Shown piece after piece: positions 16,268 to 25,478 of a stretch of DNA of 25,678 bases. The translations under genes were made by a program, and so were the position numbers. Origin of the DNA: Stramenopiles sp. TOSAG23-2. Lineage: Eukaryota; Sar. Under the pieces are notes generated by a model. That model was not told the DNA's origin and searched no databases. It was given only the letters and a program-made list of their open reading frames with translations. The stretch lies in contig LT649449.1 in assembly GCA_900128395.1 (NCBI GenBank), positions 1 through 25,678 of the forward strand. Reading direction: 5' to 3'. Within the stretch, counting starts at the first letter, position 1; each line of letters begins with the position of its first letter.

Positions 16268-19200
16268 ATGGAGATGCTTACGGAAGATTTGAAAGCATTA
16301 GTTTTAGACGGATCTCTTAGCTTAAACCAAGCATTGTCCTTATTAAACTTACCACCAGTAACTAGTGTTCTTGAGGATGATACTATTAATAATATCACTA
16401 ACAACCAAAAATTGAATGTAGATAAATTGACAAATGATTCAACAGTCGCCGTACCAATTCCATATAATAATACCAATGATGATGATAATAATAAGAGTGT
16501 AAAACCATTACCACCACCATCTTATGAGTCTGTAGTTGTTGATGATGCCATGCAAGATGAGGAAGATATACGGAACAACCCAACAACTGTAATTGATGTT
16601 CTGTATGGCCATGAATTGCCCCAATATTTAGAAACTTTAAAATCTGTTTTAACTTCAAATAATGCAAGTCTTGGAGAAATTGAAAATGCATTGCAAAGTT
16701 CCACGCAGCAATCTTTCAGCGCAGTCAATGACCATGCTAGAAAAAAACACCTAGAAACGGAAACATCATCTAGTTTATCTATGACAGATGTCCAAGATGC
16801 GAGTAAATTTGCAATGGCAATTGTTGAATTAACGCGTTTTGATTCAAAACAATATGAAGATACGCAAAATACTTCAACAATTATTGAAATCATCAATATG
16901 TTGATTGTTTGGAATCGCAATGGATGGATAGAAACCTTTTTAATGAATTGCCTTGGAAAAATTATTGTCGATTTTGATTTAAATTTCACGTTTAATCGTC
17001 CAGAGAAAAATATGAAACAACCTCTTATACTTCAAAAATTAAAATCTTGTTTGAAATACCATGAAAGCAATAGTAATAAAAGATTACGTAGGCAAAGTCT
17101 TACTGCTAATACTAATAAAAAAATGCCAAAAAATATAAAAGATACTTTGGTAGACTTAGAGAAAGTTGTTGTACATGATCTGCGACAGCGAATAGCTTTA
17201 CTCATCTTAAAGCAATGGAAAACATTAAATGATCAGCAAAATGTAAGTAATAAAAAAATTCTGTTTGCAAGCCCCAAATTAATTGATGCATACAATAATA
17301 TTAATAATCATAATACTAATAATGATATGGAGGACGCTACAACTAGTAACAACTATAATAATAATAACAACAATAGTCGAATTTACAAAAAGTTCAATAG
17401 AACCCGGCGTAGAACATTTATTGAAAATTTAACTGCAGCTAATTCCACGCAAACAACTGATTATTCCAAAAATGTCGAAAGTGGCAATAATTATAATAAA
17501 ATAAAGAAGTCCCCACCTTCACCACATGTTAGGCGCAAAACAATAAGTGTTGCACCATCACGTATGAGAGTACAGAAAGAAAAAAATGTTAGTTGGTATG
17601 CGCTACGACCACCTGATTCAACAAATGTAGTATTTAAAACTCTCGGACCAAAAGGAGCAAATGCGGCTTTAAAAGCTGGTGCTTCAATGTTTTCTGTCCC
17701 TAAATTAGAAACCAAAAAAGAATATTGGACACTTGAGTGCAATGTTCTAGCGAATCAACAAATCATATGGGAATTCCATGCATATCCAGCATCTAATTTA
17801 GATTTTTCTTTGAATTTTAGCGTTAACGTTGATTCGAACGTTGTTATTTTCCCTTCTACTCAAGCATCGAATGCACCAAATGCAGGATCATTACAGCAAG
17901 GCGAGGGAGGTACATATTCATTTCGATTTTCATCTAGAAATGTGTTAGGTTACACTGATCTGTGGTGTGTGGTTCGTTGCCCCAAAGCTGAAAGGGAGGA
18001 TCAAGAGCAAAGAAGAAAATATGTTCGTGCAAGTCGCCCAATTGTTATTTCACATGCATTCGCAGATAACAAGTATCTAGCAAGCAATACACCATCAACA
18101 CGTGCCTGCTTTGCATCAGACCCATCTTCCGAAGTACGCATGTGGAAGCGATTTATTGGAGACGAGCGTATTACAGGAGAATCGCCTGTTTATATTGAAG
18201 CAAAGGGCAAATTTCTCTCAATTTCGCAATTACAGGTAAATAAATTGTTTTTTTCAAGTGTAAAAGCTGAAGACGCTACGTTGTTTTATATAAGGGGCAT
18301 TCATCCATCCGAAGAGTTGACAATGAATAAACAATTTGAATTGGCAGTTGTTAAAAGTGATGGCGAATATGTTATATGTACTTCATTAGAAAAATATGCC
18401 GGAGAGAATGAACTATGTTTAACATTGGTACGTGAAGCCAGACGTGATAGCCAGGAGAAGAAATTTGAAAATATTCGTCGAGTGACTTTCATTGCATCAC
18501 CATCAACTAGTTCTAGATATCATGGTTCCAGCGATGCCAATGATCCGGTATACAGAGAAAGGCGATTGACTAATTTAGGAAATGATATTAGCGGGAAAGT
18601 TTGGTTAGAAAGGGCGGTCACTTTAGGAATATTAGATACAGTATCGTCTTCCTCAGCAAGAGAAGAAGCATTATGGTTCCAAGAAATGGAAAGAATTTCT
18701 TCATTACAAAGTCATGCAAAAAATCAAAAACATGGAAACCAGATAAATACAGAGCGTAAAAATATGGATAATAGCAATAATTTTGAAGACGCAATACAAG
18801 AAGAAACCAAGGAGGAAAAAATGAGGAAGACTATCTTGGAATATATCTTTTTGAACCAAGATATAGATGGTGATGAAGTTGATGAGCATAAAAACAAATT
18901 AATCAAAGAGCAACGTAAGGAAAGGCTATATCATATTTTACTTTCCATTGATTTAATTGCTTTAGATTTTTCTTCAACAGTGGATCATATAATATCTATG
19001 TTGGAAAGACATCTTGAAAACGATGAGTTCTTACAGGATGATGTACTTTTACTAAAAACAGTTTTGGAGCAGAATAAACGAACAGTAGCTCGTCATGATA
19101 AATCCCATGATCGTGTTATTGATGCACCAAATGAAAAAGAAAATACATTTTTACACTGGGTAGATAAAGTATCAACACTGGCAGAATGTTTTGCAACATA

Positions 19201-21232
19201 TGATAGAGATTTATATAGTAAAATATTGTCGCCTTCATCATTAACGTCCATTTTCATTCAAAATAATAATAATAATGATACCAATGGAAGGAAAATTAGT
19301 AAGCTAAAATATTCAAATATGAAGGATGATTTATCATATGATAGGACTGTCCGCATTGCATGGCTGCAGAATGGTATTTTGCAAGAGGATAAAGCTATGG
19401 ATCGGGCTACTATAATTGAATTTGTAATTTCTTTAGCAATGGCATCAAAAACACTAAATAATTACAAGATGTTATTATGTTGTCACGATGCGTTAATATC
19501 AATGCCAATTTTACGTTTAGGAAAAAGTTGGGGGCTTGTACGGGAAAATTTTCACAATGAATTTGCAATGCTAAAAATATTATGTTCACCATATGAAAAT
19601 TATCGAACTTTACGCAGCATCATGGAGAAACGAAACTCTTTTATACCATGTTTTGCACCATTACAAAATTCGATAAATCATATTTCTCATCTTCCTTCCA
19701 TCTTATTTATTGAAATTGATAATGAAAATGAGGATTGTGAGAAAACAAAAACAACTGATAATTTTATTGTACAGAAATCAGAGAAATTCAATTGGAATAA
19801 ATATCTCCTATATCATGATGTAATAGCACAACAGTACGAAGCATCTGAAAGAACGTTTGAAAATTTGCCATTATATATATTGAAACAACCGGGAAAACAG
19901 GTACCGGCTGTAGGCGAACGTGGCATGCAAGAACAATCATCAAAATCGGGTAAGAAGAAAAGCGATAGGCATTCAAAAGACGAAGAAGTATTATTGGATG
20001 TGAAGAACTTATCATTTAACACAGTTATAGATAAGAATATAATAATGCAAAGATCTAAAAAATTAGAGTATATTAAAGTAGGAAAGCAAAACATTTTGAA
20101 ATCAATCAACGACGTTGCAAATGATGTTGCCTCCTTAATTGTCCCAAAACAGAATTACTTTTTGCCATATAAGCATAAAAAAGATTTTGTTGGCGTTGCT
20201 TTGTTGCATGACGTACCCATTTTCGTAGAAATTGCTGTTGAAACCATATTTTGCAGTGCATCAAAAGTATCTCTTGAAGCATTTGAGGAACAGTTTTCCT
20301 CAAACTTTATAAACGGGTGTTCCTTTGCAGATTTAATTAAAATTTGTAGCGATAACATCATTGCCTTATCTGATCATGTCATGAATAAATACCGTAGTGA
20401 ATTGTGGAGCAAAGCTGGTGATGAAGCAGAAGAAATGCATGTTCGAAAGGCTGTCGCTAAAGTAGTACTAGGTCGAACTCAATTGCGTTTATGGGCGACA
20501 GTTAGACGTGATAATGCCATTGAGGATGAGCATCATATGAGTTGTGTTAGCAAAATGACTAATGTTCTAACGGATGAACAATTGTGGGACCTATGCACGG
20601 ACAGCATCAATGATGAAGAGTCTTTACCATTTTTGAGCTCATGGAAAAAGGCAATTATAGCTTTAAACAATATACAATATACCGATAATCCATATGATAA
20701 GTTGCACTTTGTTCGTAGTATTTTCCAAGCTGTCGAAGTTGAGGCGAAAGAAAATAAAATGAAGCCGCTGACAGCTGATGATTTAATGCCAATAATATTG
20801 TTTGTTGTTTGTCGAAGCGACTTGCCATATAAGTGGAGCACTTTAAAATATATCGAGCCATTCATAGAAATTGTACACTCTTTTGGGGGGTCTTTCTCTG
20901 GCTTTGACAGTTTTTGCATGGCAAATTTTGAGATGGCAATGATTATTGCTGATGCTTATCCAAATTTTTATAAACAAAAGTCACTTTCGTTGTCTAGACA
21001 AACATCGTCAAGCTCTTTTTTTGCTGGCGAGGGTTCTCCTAAAAGTAATGTAAATGGGACTCATAATGGCGATGATTTGCTTGCCGCTGTTGTTGCGTTA
21101 GATGAAAACAATAAAAATGTTACAAAAGTTCGTACTAATATTGAAATTCAAGAGTTTGACGAGGGTGATGGCATTATAAAACGATCAGAAGGCAAAAAGA
21201 TTAACATGCAAGAACTTCCTTTCATTGATTGA
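16268..21232 (+). CDS. GOLD-like / RasGEF / VPS9 multidomain exchange factor (1654 aa)
   Basis: This protein joins two guanine-nucleotide exchange modules. Residues about 959-1195 fit a Cdc25-type RasGEF: STLAECFATYDRDLY (969-983), a helical NNYKMLLCCHDALISMPILRL core (1064-1084), then SPYENYRTLR and IPCFAPLQNSI. Residues about 1465-1566 fit a VPS9 domain, which activates Rab5-class GTPases on endosomes, with TADDLMPII (1502-1510) holding the conserved Asp. The second catalytic Tyr/Thr loop is not conserved in my alignment. Upstream, 484-572 resembles a GOLD beta-sandwich (WEFHAY..., GTYSFRFSSRN), 590-740 is strand-rich and unassigned, and PPSY at 83-86 is a PPxY WW-binding motif. Asn-rich inserts occur at 363-369 and 998-1003. 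Likely a cytosolic or endosomal signalling protein; Ras and Rab targets are unknown. ATG 16268, TGA 21230-21232. Confidence 0.88.
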   Translation: MEMLTEDLKALVLDGSLSLNQALSLLNLPPVTSVLEDDTINNITNNQKLNVDKLTNDSTVAVPIPYNNTNDDDNNKSVKPLPPPSYESVVVDDAMQDEEDIRNNPTTVIDVLYGHELPQYLETLKSVLTSNNASLGEIENALQSSTQQSFSAVNDHARKKHLETETSSSLSMTDVQDASKFAMAIVELTRFDSKQYEDTQNTSTIIEIINMLIVWNRNGWIETFLMNCLGKIIVDFDLNFTFNRPEKNMKQPLILQKLKSCLKYHESNSNKRLRRQSLTANTNKKMPKNIKDTLVDLEKVVVHDLRQRIALLILKQWKTLNDQQNVSNKKILFASPKLIDAYNNINNHNTNNDMEDATTSNNYNNNNNNSRIYKKFNRTRRRTFIENLTAANSTQTTDYSKNVESGNNYNKIKKSPPSPHVRRKTISVAPSRMRVQKEKNVSWYALRPPDSTNVVFKTLGPKGANAALKAGASMFSVPKLETKKEYWTLECNVLANQQIIWEFHAYPASNLDFSLNFSVNVDSNVVIFPSTQASNAPNAGSLQQGEGGTYSFRFSSRNVLGYTDLWCVVRCPKAEREDQEQRRKYVRASRPIVISHAFADNKYLASNTPSTRACFASDPSSEVRMWKRFIGDERITGESPVYIEAKGKFLSISQLQVNKLFFSSVKAEDATLFYIRGIHPSEELTMNKQFELAVVKSDGEYVICTSLEKYAGENELCLTLVREARRDSQEKKFENIRRVTFIASPSTSSRYHGSSDANDPVYRERRLTNLGNDISGKVWLERAVTLGILDTVSSSSAREEALWFQEMERISSLQSHAKNQKHGNQINTERKNMDNSNNFEDAIQEETKEEKMRKTILEYIFLNQDIDGDEVDEHKNKLIKEQRKERLYHILLSIDLIALDFSSTVDHIISMLERHLENDEFLQDDVLLLKTVLEQNKRTVARHDKSHDRVIDAPNEKENTFLHWVDKVSTLAECFATYDRDLYSKILSPSSLTSIFIQNNNNNDTNGRKISKLKYSNMKDDLSYDRTVRIAWLQNGILQEDKAMDRATIIEFVISLAMASKTLNNYKMLLCCHDALISMPILRLGKSWGLVRENFHNEFAMLKILCSPYENYRTLRSIMEKRNSFIPCFAPLQNSINHISHLPSILFIEIDNENEDCEKTKTTDNFIVQKSEKFNWNKYLLYHDVIAQQYEASERTFENLPLYILKQPGKQVPAVGERGMQEQSSKSGKKKSDRHSKDEEVLLDVKNLSFNTVIDKNIIMQRSKKLEYIKVGKQNILKSINDVANDVASLIVPKQNYFLPYKHKKDFVGVALLHDVPIFVEIAVETIFCSASKVSLEAFEEQFSSNFINGCSFADLIKICSDNIIALSDHVMNKYRSELWSKAGDEAEEMHVRKAVAKVVLGRTQLRLWATVRRDNAIEDEHHMSCVSKMTNVLTDEQLWDLCTDSINDEESLPFLSSWKKAIIALNNIQYTDNPYDKLHFVRSIFQAVEVEAKENKMKPLTADDLMPIILFVVCRSDLPYKWSTLKYIEPFIEIVHSFGGSFSGFDSFCMANFEMAMIIADAYPNFYKQKSLSLSRQTSSSSFFAGEGSPKSNVNGTHNGDDLLAAVVALDENNKNVTKVRTNIEIQEFDEGDGIIKRSEGKKINMQELPFID

Positions 21233-21518
21233 AATTAAAACAAAAAGAATAATAAAATATTACGAACTCGTGCGAGCGTGTTAGAGAAAATGAAAATTAG
21301 TGATCCTAAAGTATTTCGTTATAATATCATCTCGCAAAAAGGAAAAAAAAAAAGACCCCGTGTATTACTCGTAGGTGTATTACTCGTAGGTATAAAGTAT
21401 GTGTATGTGTGTGTGTGTGTGTCTGCGGGGGTTTAATTCTCATTTTTATTATGTGGCATAATATAATACGTACGAAGTAATATATTATATATATATATAT
21501 ACGAAGTCGTATATAAAT
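21233..21518. other. Convergent gap with TACGAA motifs and small repeats
   Basis: This gap lies between the stops of the RasGEF-VPS9 gene and the 125-residue gene. AATAAA at 21251-21256 could serve the former. TACGAA occurs at 21261-21266, 21471-21476 and 21500-21505. The last lies in a 16-base sequence shared with 14532-14547, and the middle one in a 15-base sequence shared with 10133-10147. A TG microsatellite runs from 21406 to 21422. Confidence 0.6.
21361..21390 (+). repeat. Two exact copies of a 15-bp unit
   Basis: TGTATTACTCGTAGG is repeated head to tail with no mismatch at 21361-21375 and 21376-21390, just before a TG microsatellite. It is a small recent duplication in the convergent gap. 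Confidence 0.8.
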
Positions 21519-21896
21519 CTAATATAAATATTTTCTTCTAATTGGATTTCTTTCCTCTTGATGCTTGATCGCTTTATATGCGATTTTATAATTTTGATCC
21601 AATACATTATCTGTTGGGATAAATGCTAAAGTATCAACTTGAGTAAAGAGATCTTGATCTCGACCATTGGTTACAGGTACTGGAGGTGTTTTGACTAGCC
21701 ATCTATCCCAAAAGCTTTGTTCTCCAGGTTTAAAGAGAGCTTTGTATTGATCATACAAAGGAATCTCTTTTTTTCGCGTATGTACAACTTCTTCTACTGT
21801 TATCTCATGAAAATCATTTTCCCGTCTCTTCCTTTTCTTTTTTTTCTTTTTGAAGCGTTTCCCATGCTTTTTAATTTTCTTCCACTTTTTCTTCAT
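21519..21896 (-). CDS. Small very basic hypothetical protein (125 aa)
   Basis: The frame runs from ATG at 21894-21896 to TAG at 21519-21521. Residues 1-27 are mostly Lys and Arg, which could be a nuclear/nucleolar signal or rRNA-binding tail. The remainder is ordered-looking, with aromatic and Pro residues (KPGEQSFWDRWLVKTPPVPV, about 56-75) and a basic Arg/Lys/Tyr end. A well-mixed C-terminal composition and correct gene spacing support it as a real gene. I do not recognise the family. A ribosome-associated or mitochondrial role would be a guess. It diverges from the gene at 22563. Confidence 0.6.
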   Translation of the reverse strand: MKKKWKKIKKHGKRFKKKKKKRKRRENDFHEITVEEVVHTRKKEIPLYDQYKALFKPGEQSFWDRWLVKTPPVPVTNGRDQDLFTQVDTLAFIPTDNVLDQNYKIAYKAIKHQEERNPIRRKYLY

Positions 21897-22562
21897 TTAT
21901 ATATTATCTATTTTCTTTTATGGACTCTTGTATGTGTAATATATATATATATACATGTGTATATATAAGATGATAAAATGTGTGAATAATATATCGATGT
22001 GTGTGTGACATAAACGTATATATATATTTTGTTTTCACATGGCAACATGGCATATTTAAGGACATATCAGTCGTCGTACTAAAAAAACATAGAGTAATAC
22101 ACTGATAATTTATCACTCTGATTTTGTATATACCTTATTTATAGGCGCTTACGAGTTACATGATATAGAGTAAGTATAGATATAGAGAGAGGCATAAATA
22201 CAGGCTGCCGAATATTTGAGGGAAACGCGGAGAAAGGAGAATTCTACAGTACATCGAGTACCGCACTACCAATTTATATATTATACTTAGTAAACTATGG
22301 ATTAGATTTATAATTTATTTAATCATTTAATCCTATATGGTCCTAGACTTTTGCAACTTTTCCTATCATGCTACTGTATCATGCTATGCGGTGATGAACG
22401 TTGTGGTATTTCCATGCACGTATATATATTATAATACATATATATATTTGTAAATTATATATTCAGAAATATATTTACCAACAATATACAAAAAACAGTT
22501 TCTTTCCTAAAAGTATCTTACAAACTATTACTACTACTAATCACGTTGTATAAATAGATTAG
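21897..22562. promoter_or_regulatory. Divergent intergenic region upstream of two genes
   Basis: This gap holds the start sides of the 125-residue gene and the 971-residue gene. TACAGTA at 22245-22251 and TACTGTA at 22372-22378 match the upstream-associated motif. ACATGGCAACATGGCATAT at about 22037-22055 contains a short direct repeat of ATGGCA. TA-rich tracts occur near 21935-21960 and 22420-22450. No tRNA or convincing coding frame was seen. Confidence 0.45.
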
Positions 22563-25478
22563 ATGGGAAAAGCCGGAAGAAAAGGCGTGAAGTCATTGAA
22601 GACGTTGGTGAAGTCATCCATTGCTCTTACCAAGCTTCGGAAAAAACGGGCAAAGAAAAAACCACCATCGCCAAATACAGAGAAAAATTTAAAAAAAATA
22701 TTAAATAAAGATGAAAATATAAAAGCAAATGAGAAAATTATCGTTAAATCAAGTACAGTTAAGAAGAAGAAAAATCTGAGTCTCAAGTCTCTAATAAAAA
22801 CAAAAATGGCTTTATCTAAATTGAAAAAAAGTGCTTCTGGTAAAAAAAAGAAAAAGGCCAGTAACAGCCCCAGATCAAATGTCAAAAATAAAAGGTCCAC
22901 GTCCGTAGCAGCTTCAACACCAATAAGTGAAGAGGTAGTATCAACAGCCGATACTAGCAATATATACAATAAAAATAATGATGATAATGATCACAGCAAC
23001 GATACAAACAGCATGATAGATAACGTTTACGACCAATCAATAGATGATATAGAAGTTTTACCCCTTTCTCAAGTACAAGCAATAAGGACAATAAGTGCAC
23101 AAGTAGTTGAAGAACTATCGGAAAAATTGAAAACGTCATTAATTAACGACATCAAACATATGGTTGCATCTGAAATACAACAAAACAATAAAGAAAATAT
23201 ACATGGGCATAGATCTACAAGTGCACAGCATGAACGACCAACCGGCAGTTATCAGAGTAATTACACTCAAAGCTTTTCACGTAGTCGCAATGATTACCAA
23301 TTTCATGATGTGCCAAATCCTATAAACAATACAGATAGATATAACAATCCAAAAGTTCCATCATTACAATTCGAAAATCTAAATCAATTTTTACAAGATG
23401 CAAGACATTATTTAACCAATGAATTGTTAATGGGAGGCATCAGTGGTAATAAAGATAGCAAAAAAATACGTAGAACTGCAGTTTCTGCAATGTTCAATTC
23501 TAATAATTCAATAAACAACCGCAATCATGGAGTATACCGAATGAATAACAATCATAGGAATAATAATTATACCAACCATCAACACACGAGCAGTCATTCA
23601 ACACAACATATTTCAGAAAATAATATTCTTCATAAAAATTTAAATGAACAACACTCATCACCATCAGACTCGCATAATAAACATACTAGAAACCATCAGC
23701 ATCATAGGTATCGCCAAGATCATCAATATGATCATGTTCCATACCCTACAAATTTACGCACTGGTGATGCTGAAGAATATTCCCAATATTGCAAAAATAA
23801 TAGTGACAGTAAACACGGTAAAAATCGTCAAATAAATCCATATCATAGTAGTAGTAATCACCACTACCACCACCACCACCAACAACAACAACAGCAACAA
23901 CAACAAAAGCGGAAAGATTATAGAAATAATACACATACAACCAATCACGATCATACAACGATAGCTAAACACACAAATAAAGATGAATGGAGAAAAGAAT
24001 TGAAATTTAATGATAATAATGCGACTGATGCGAAACATCGAGTTTCAGCAAGCAAGGCAAAGAAAGAAAATGACAATATAAAGTTGGATAATAATGATGA
24101 TGATGATGAATCGCCAGTGACGCCAATTAAAAAAAATAATTATGGTAAGAAAGTAACTGATATTGACAAAATGTTGATAATTGATTCGTCGCTTAATACG
24201 GACATTCAAATGAAAAAAAACAATAATAATAATGACGAAAAGAATCAAGATAATATCAATGTAAAAAAAGTAATGAAAACAACTCAAACTCCTTCAAAAG
24301 AAGTTGTTGAAAAAGATACTATGACTGGAAATGACGAGATGGAGGATGAATACGATGAGGAATTAGATAAAATACCTATACGAGCAGAGGTACCAATCAC
24401 AAATGCACGATTGAGAAATTTCAAAAAACGTGGAAGATGGTCATCAATGCTTTCCGCCGCTTTAGACATTGAAAATATTGATATTAATAGTAATCAGAAC
24501 GAAGAAAATACTGCCGGGCTCCCATCAAAAGGTAAATTCAAAGACCCAATGACAGGCATAACATTTAAAAATCCTGGTATACAGCACCCATGGTCAACAA
24601 GTCATATGACAGCAGAAAGTAAAAAACAATTTATTGATAATATTAGACGAAAGCATCAAATGGAAAAAAAAGTTAAAATAGACGAGCAAAGTGGAGTAAA
24701 TCTATATCAATTAAAACCATCTTTAGAAGAACCAAAAGCGCAAAACATTTTAATGCATCGATGTTTACGTAGTTTAGGGGTTAAGGATATTGGTACAAAA
24801 AGTAAATTTGTTGAAAAAATTTCCGATATTGAAATTAATGTAGAGTTGCCATTTTCAAATCGTATTTTAGACATGATGTTAACATTTTGCCATACAAAAA
24901 ATATAGACGCGTCAAGTTTAGCAAGGATCAAATCCATATGGCTACAACTTGAAGTAGATGAACAGTGTATCCCACTCGGGCATCCAGTTAAAATTAAATG
25001 GTTTGACCTATTAGTACAACTTGGCTCAATGCCATCATCAAAATCCTCTAAGAAAAAAAGTGGAAAGCCCAGAAGATCATCCATATCTAGCAAGAAAAGT
25101 GGCTTGACATCAAAAGCACTTAGGCCGCCGGCTTCAATAAAAGGCTCTGTTCGTGGATCTAGAAGAGGTTCAACAGCACGGAGTTCCATAAAAAGCTCTG
25201 TGGCCGGTCCTATGAAAGCTACTACCACTAGTGCAAGCAAAAAAGGAACAAAAATCACAAATATCGGACCAGTATTAGTACCATATGAACGAAGCACTGG
25301 TAAATGCCATTTCCCCGTTGTACGCCGCACTGTTTTACACACGGTGACAGCAAAGAAATCGGAGAAAATTAACTACTTTTTGCGATTTGAATTAGGTTTC
25401 ATTGAATCATTTATTGAAAAGCTATATGAAAAATTGAAGTTATCAAATGAATTATTAGATAGTGTGATAGAGGAATGA
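22563..25478 (+). CDS. Large low-complexity basic protein of unknown function (971 aa)
   Basis: The start ATG at 22563-22565 and TGA at 25476-25478 bound one frame. The N-terminus holds a duplicated Lys-rich helical motif: SLKTLVKSSIALTKLRKK (11-28) and SLKSLIKTKMALSKLKK (73-89), histone-H1-like in composition. A helical segment near 160-200 follows. The middle (about 320-620) is Asn/His/Gln-rich and probably disordered, with His- and Gln-runs near 434-449. A more ordered part spans roughly 640-820. Then comes a Ser/Lys/Arg-rich tract (about 823-898) including RRGST, which fits a basophilic kinase site, and an ordered, probably helical C-terminus (about 899-971). No enzyme motif or membrane segment is visible. 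A chromatin, cytoskeletal or RNA-binding scaffold is possible, but the sequence does not decide. Confidence 0.8.
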   Translation: MGKAGRKGVKSLKTLVKSSIALTKLRKKRAKKKPPSPNTEKNLKKILNKDENIKANEKIIVKSSTVKKKKNLSLKSLIKTKMALSKLKKSASGKKKKKASNSPRSNVKNKRSTSVAASTPISEEVVSTADTSNIYNKNNDDNDHSNDTNSMIDNVYDQSIDDIEVLPLSQVQAIRTISAQVVEELSEKLKTSLINDIKHMVASEIQQNNKENIHGHRSTSAQHERPTGSYQSNYTQSFSRSRNDYQFHDVPNPINNTDRYNNPKVPSLQFENLNQFLQDARHYLTNELLMGGISGNKDSKKIRRTAVSAMFNSNNSINNRNHGVYRMNNNHRNNNYTNHQHTSSHSTQHISENNILHKNLNEQHSSPSDSHNKHTRNHQHHRYRQDHQYDHVPYPTNLRTGDAEEYSQYCKNNSDSKHGKNRQINPYHSSSNHHYHHHHQQQQQQQQQKRKDYRNNTHTTNHDHTTIAKHTNKDEWRKELKFNDNNATDAKHRVSASKAKKENDNIKLDNNDDDDESPVTPIKKNNYGKKVTDIDKMLIIDSSLNTDIQMKKNNNNNDEKNQDNINVKKVMKTTQTPSKEVVEKDTMTGNDEMEDEYDEELDKIPIRAEVPITNARLRNFKKRGRWSSMLSAALDIENIDINSNQNEENTAGLPSKGKFKDPMTGITFKNPGIQHPWSTSHMTAESKKQFIDNIRRKHQMEKKVKIDEQSGVNLYQLKPSLEEPKAQNILMHRCLRSLGVKDIGTKSKFVEKISDIEINVELPFSNRILDMMLTFCHTKNIDASSLARIKSIWLQLEVDEQCIPLGHPVKIKWFDLLVQLGSMPSSKSSKKKSGKPRRSSISSKKSGLTSKALRPPASIKGSVRGSRRGSTARSSIKSSVAGPMKATTTSASKKGTKITNIGPVLVPYERSTGKCHFPVVRRTVLHTVTAKKSEKINYFLRFELGFIESFIEKLYEKLKLSNELLDSVIEE

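Noticed and set aside
22559-22969. 136-residue antisense frame rich in Phe and Leu
   Set aside because: It is the complement of Lys-rich codons (AAA/AAG read as TTT/CTT) in the N-terminus of the 971-residue gene.
24707-25342. 211-residue open frame antisense to the 971-residue gene
   Set aside because: It lies wholly inside a longer, better supported gene and arises from the Ser/Lys-rich codon pattern on the other strand.
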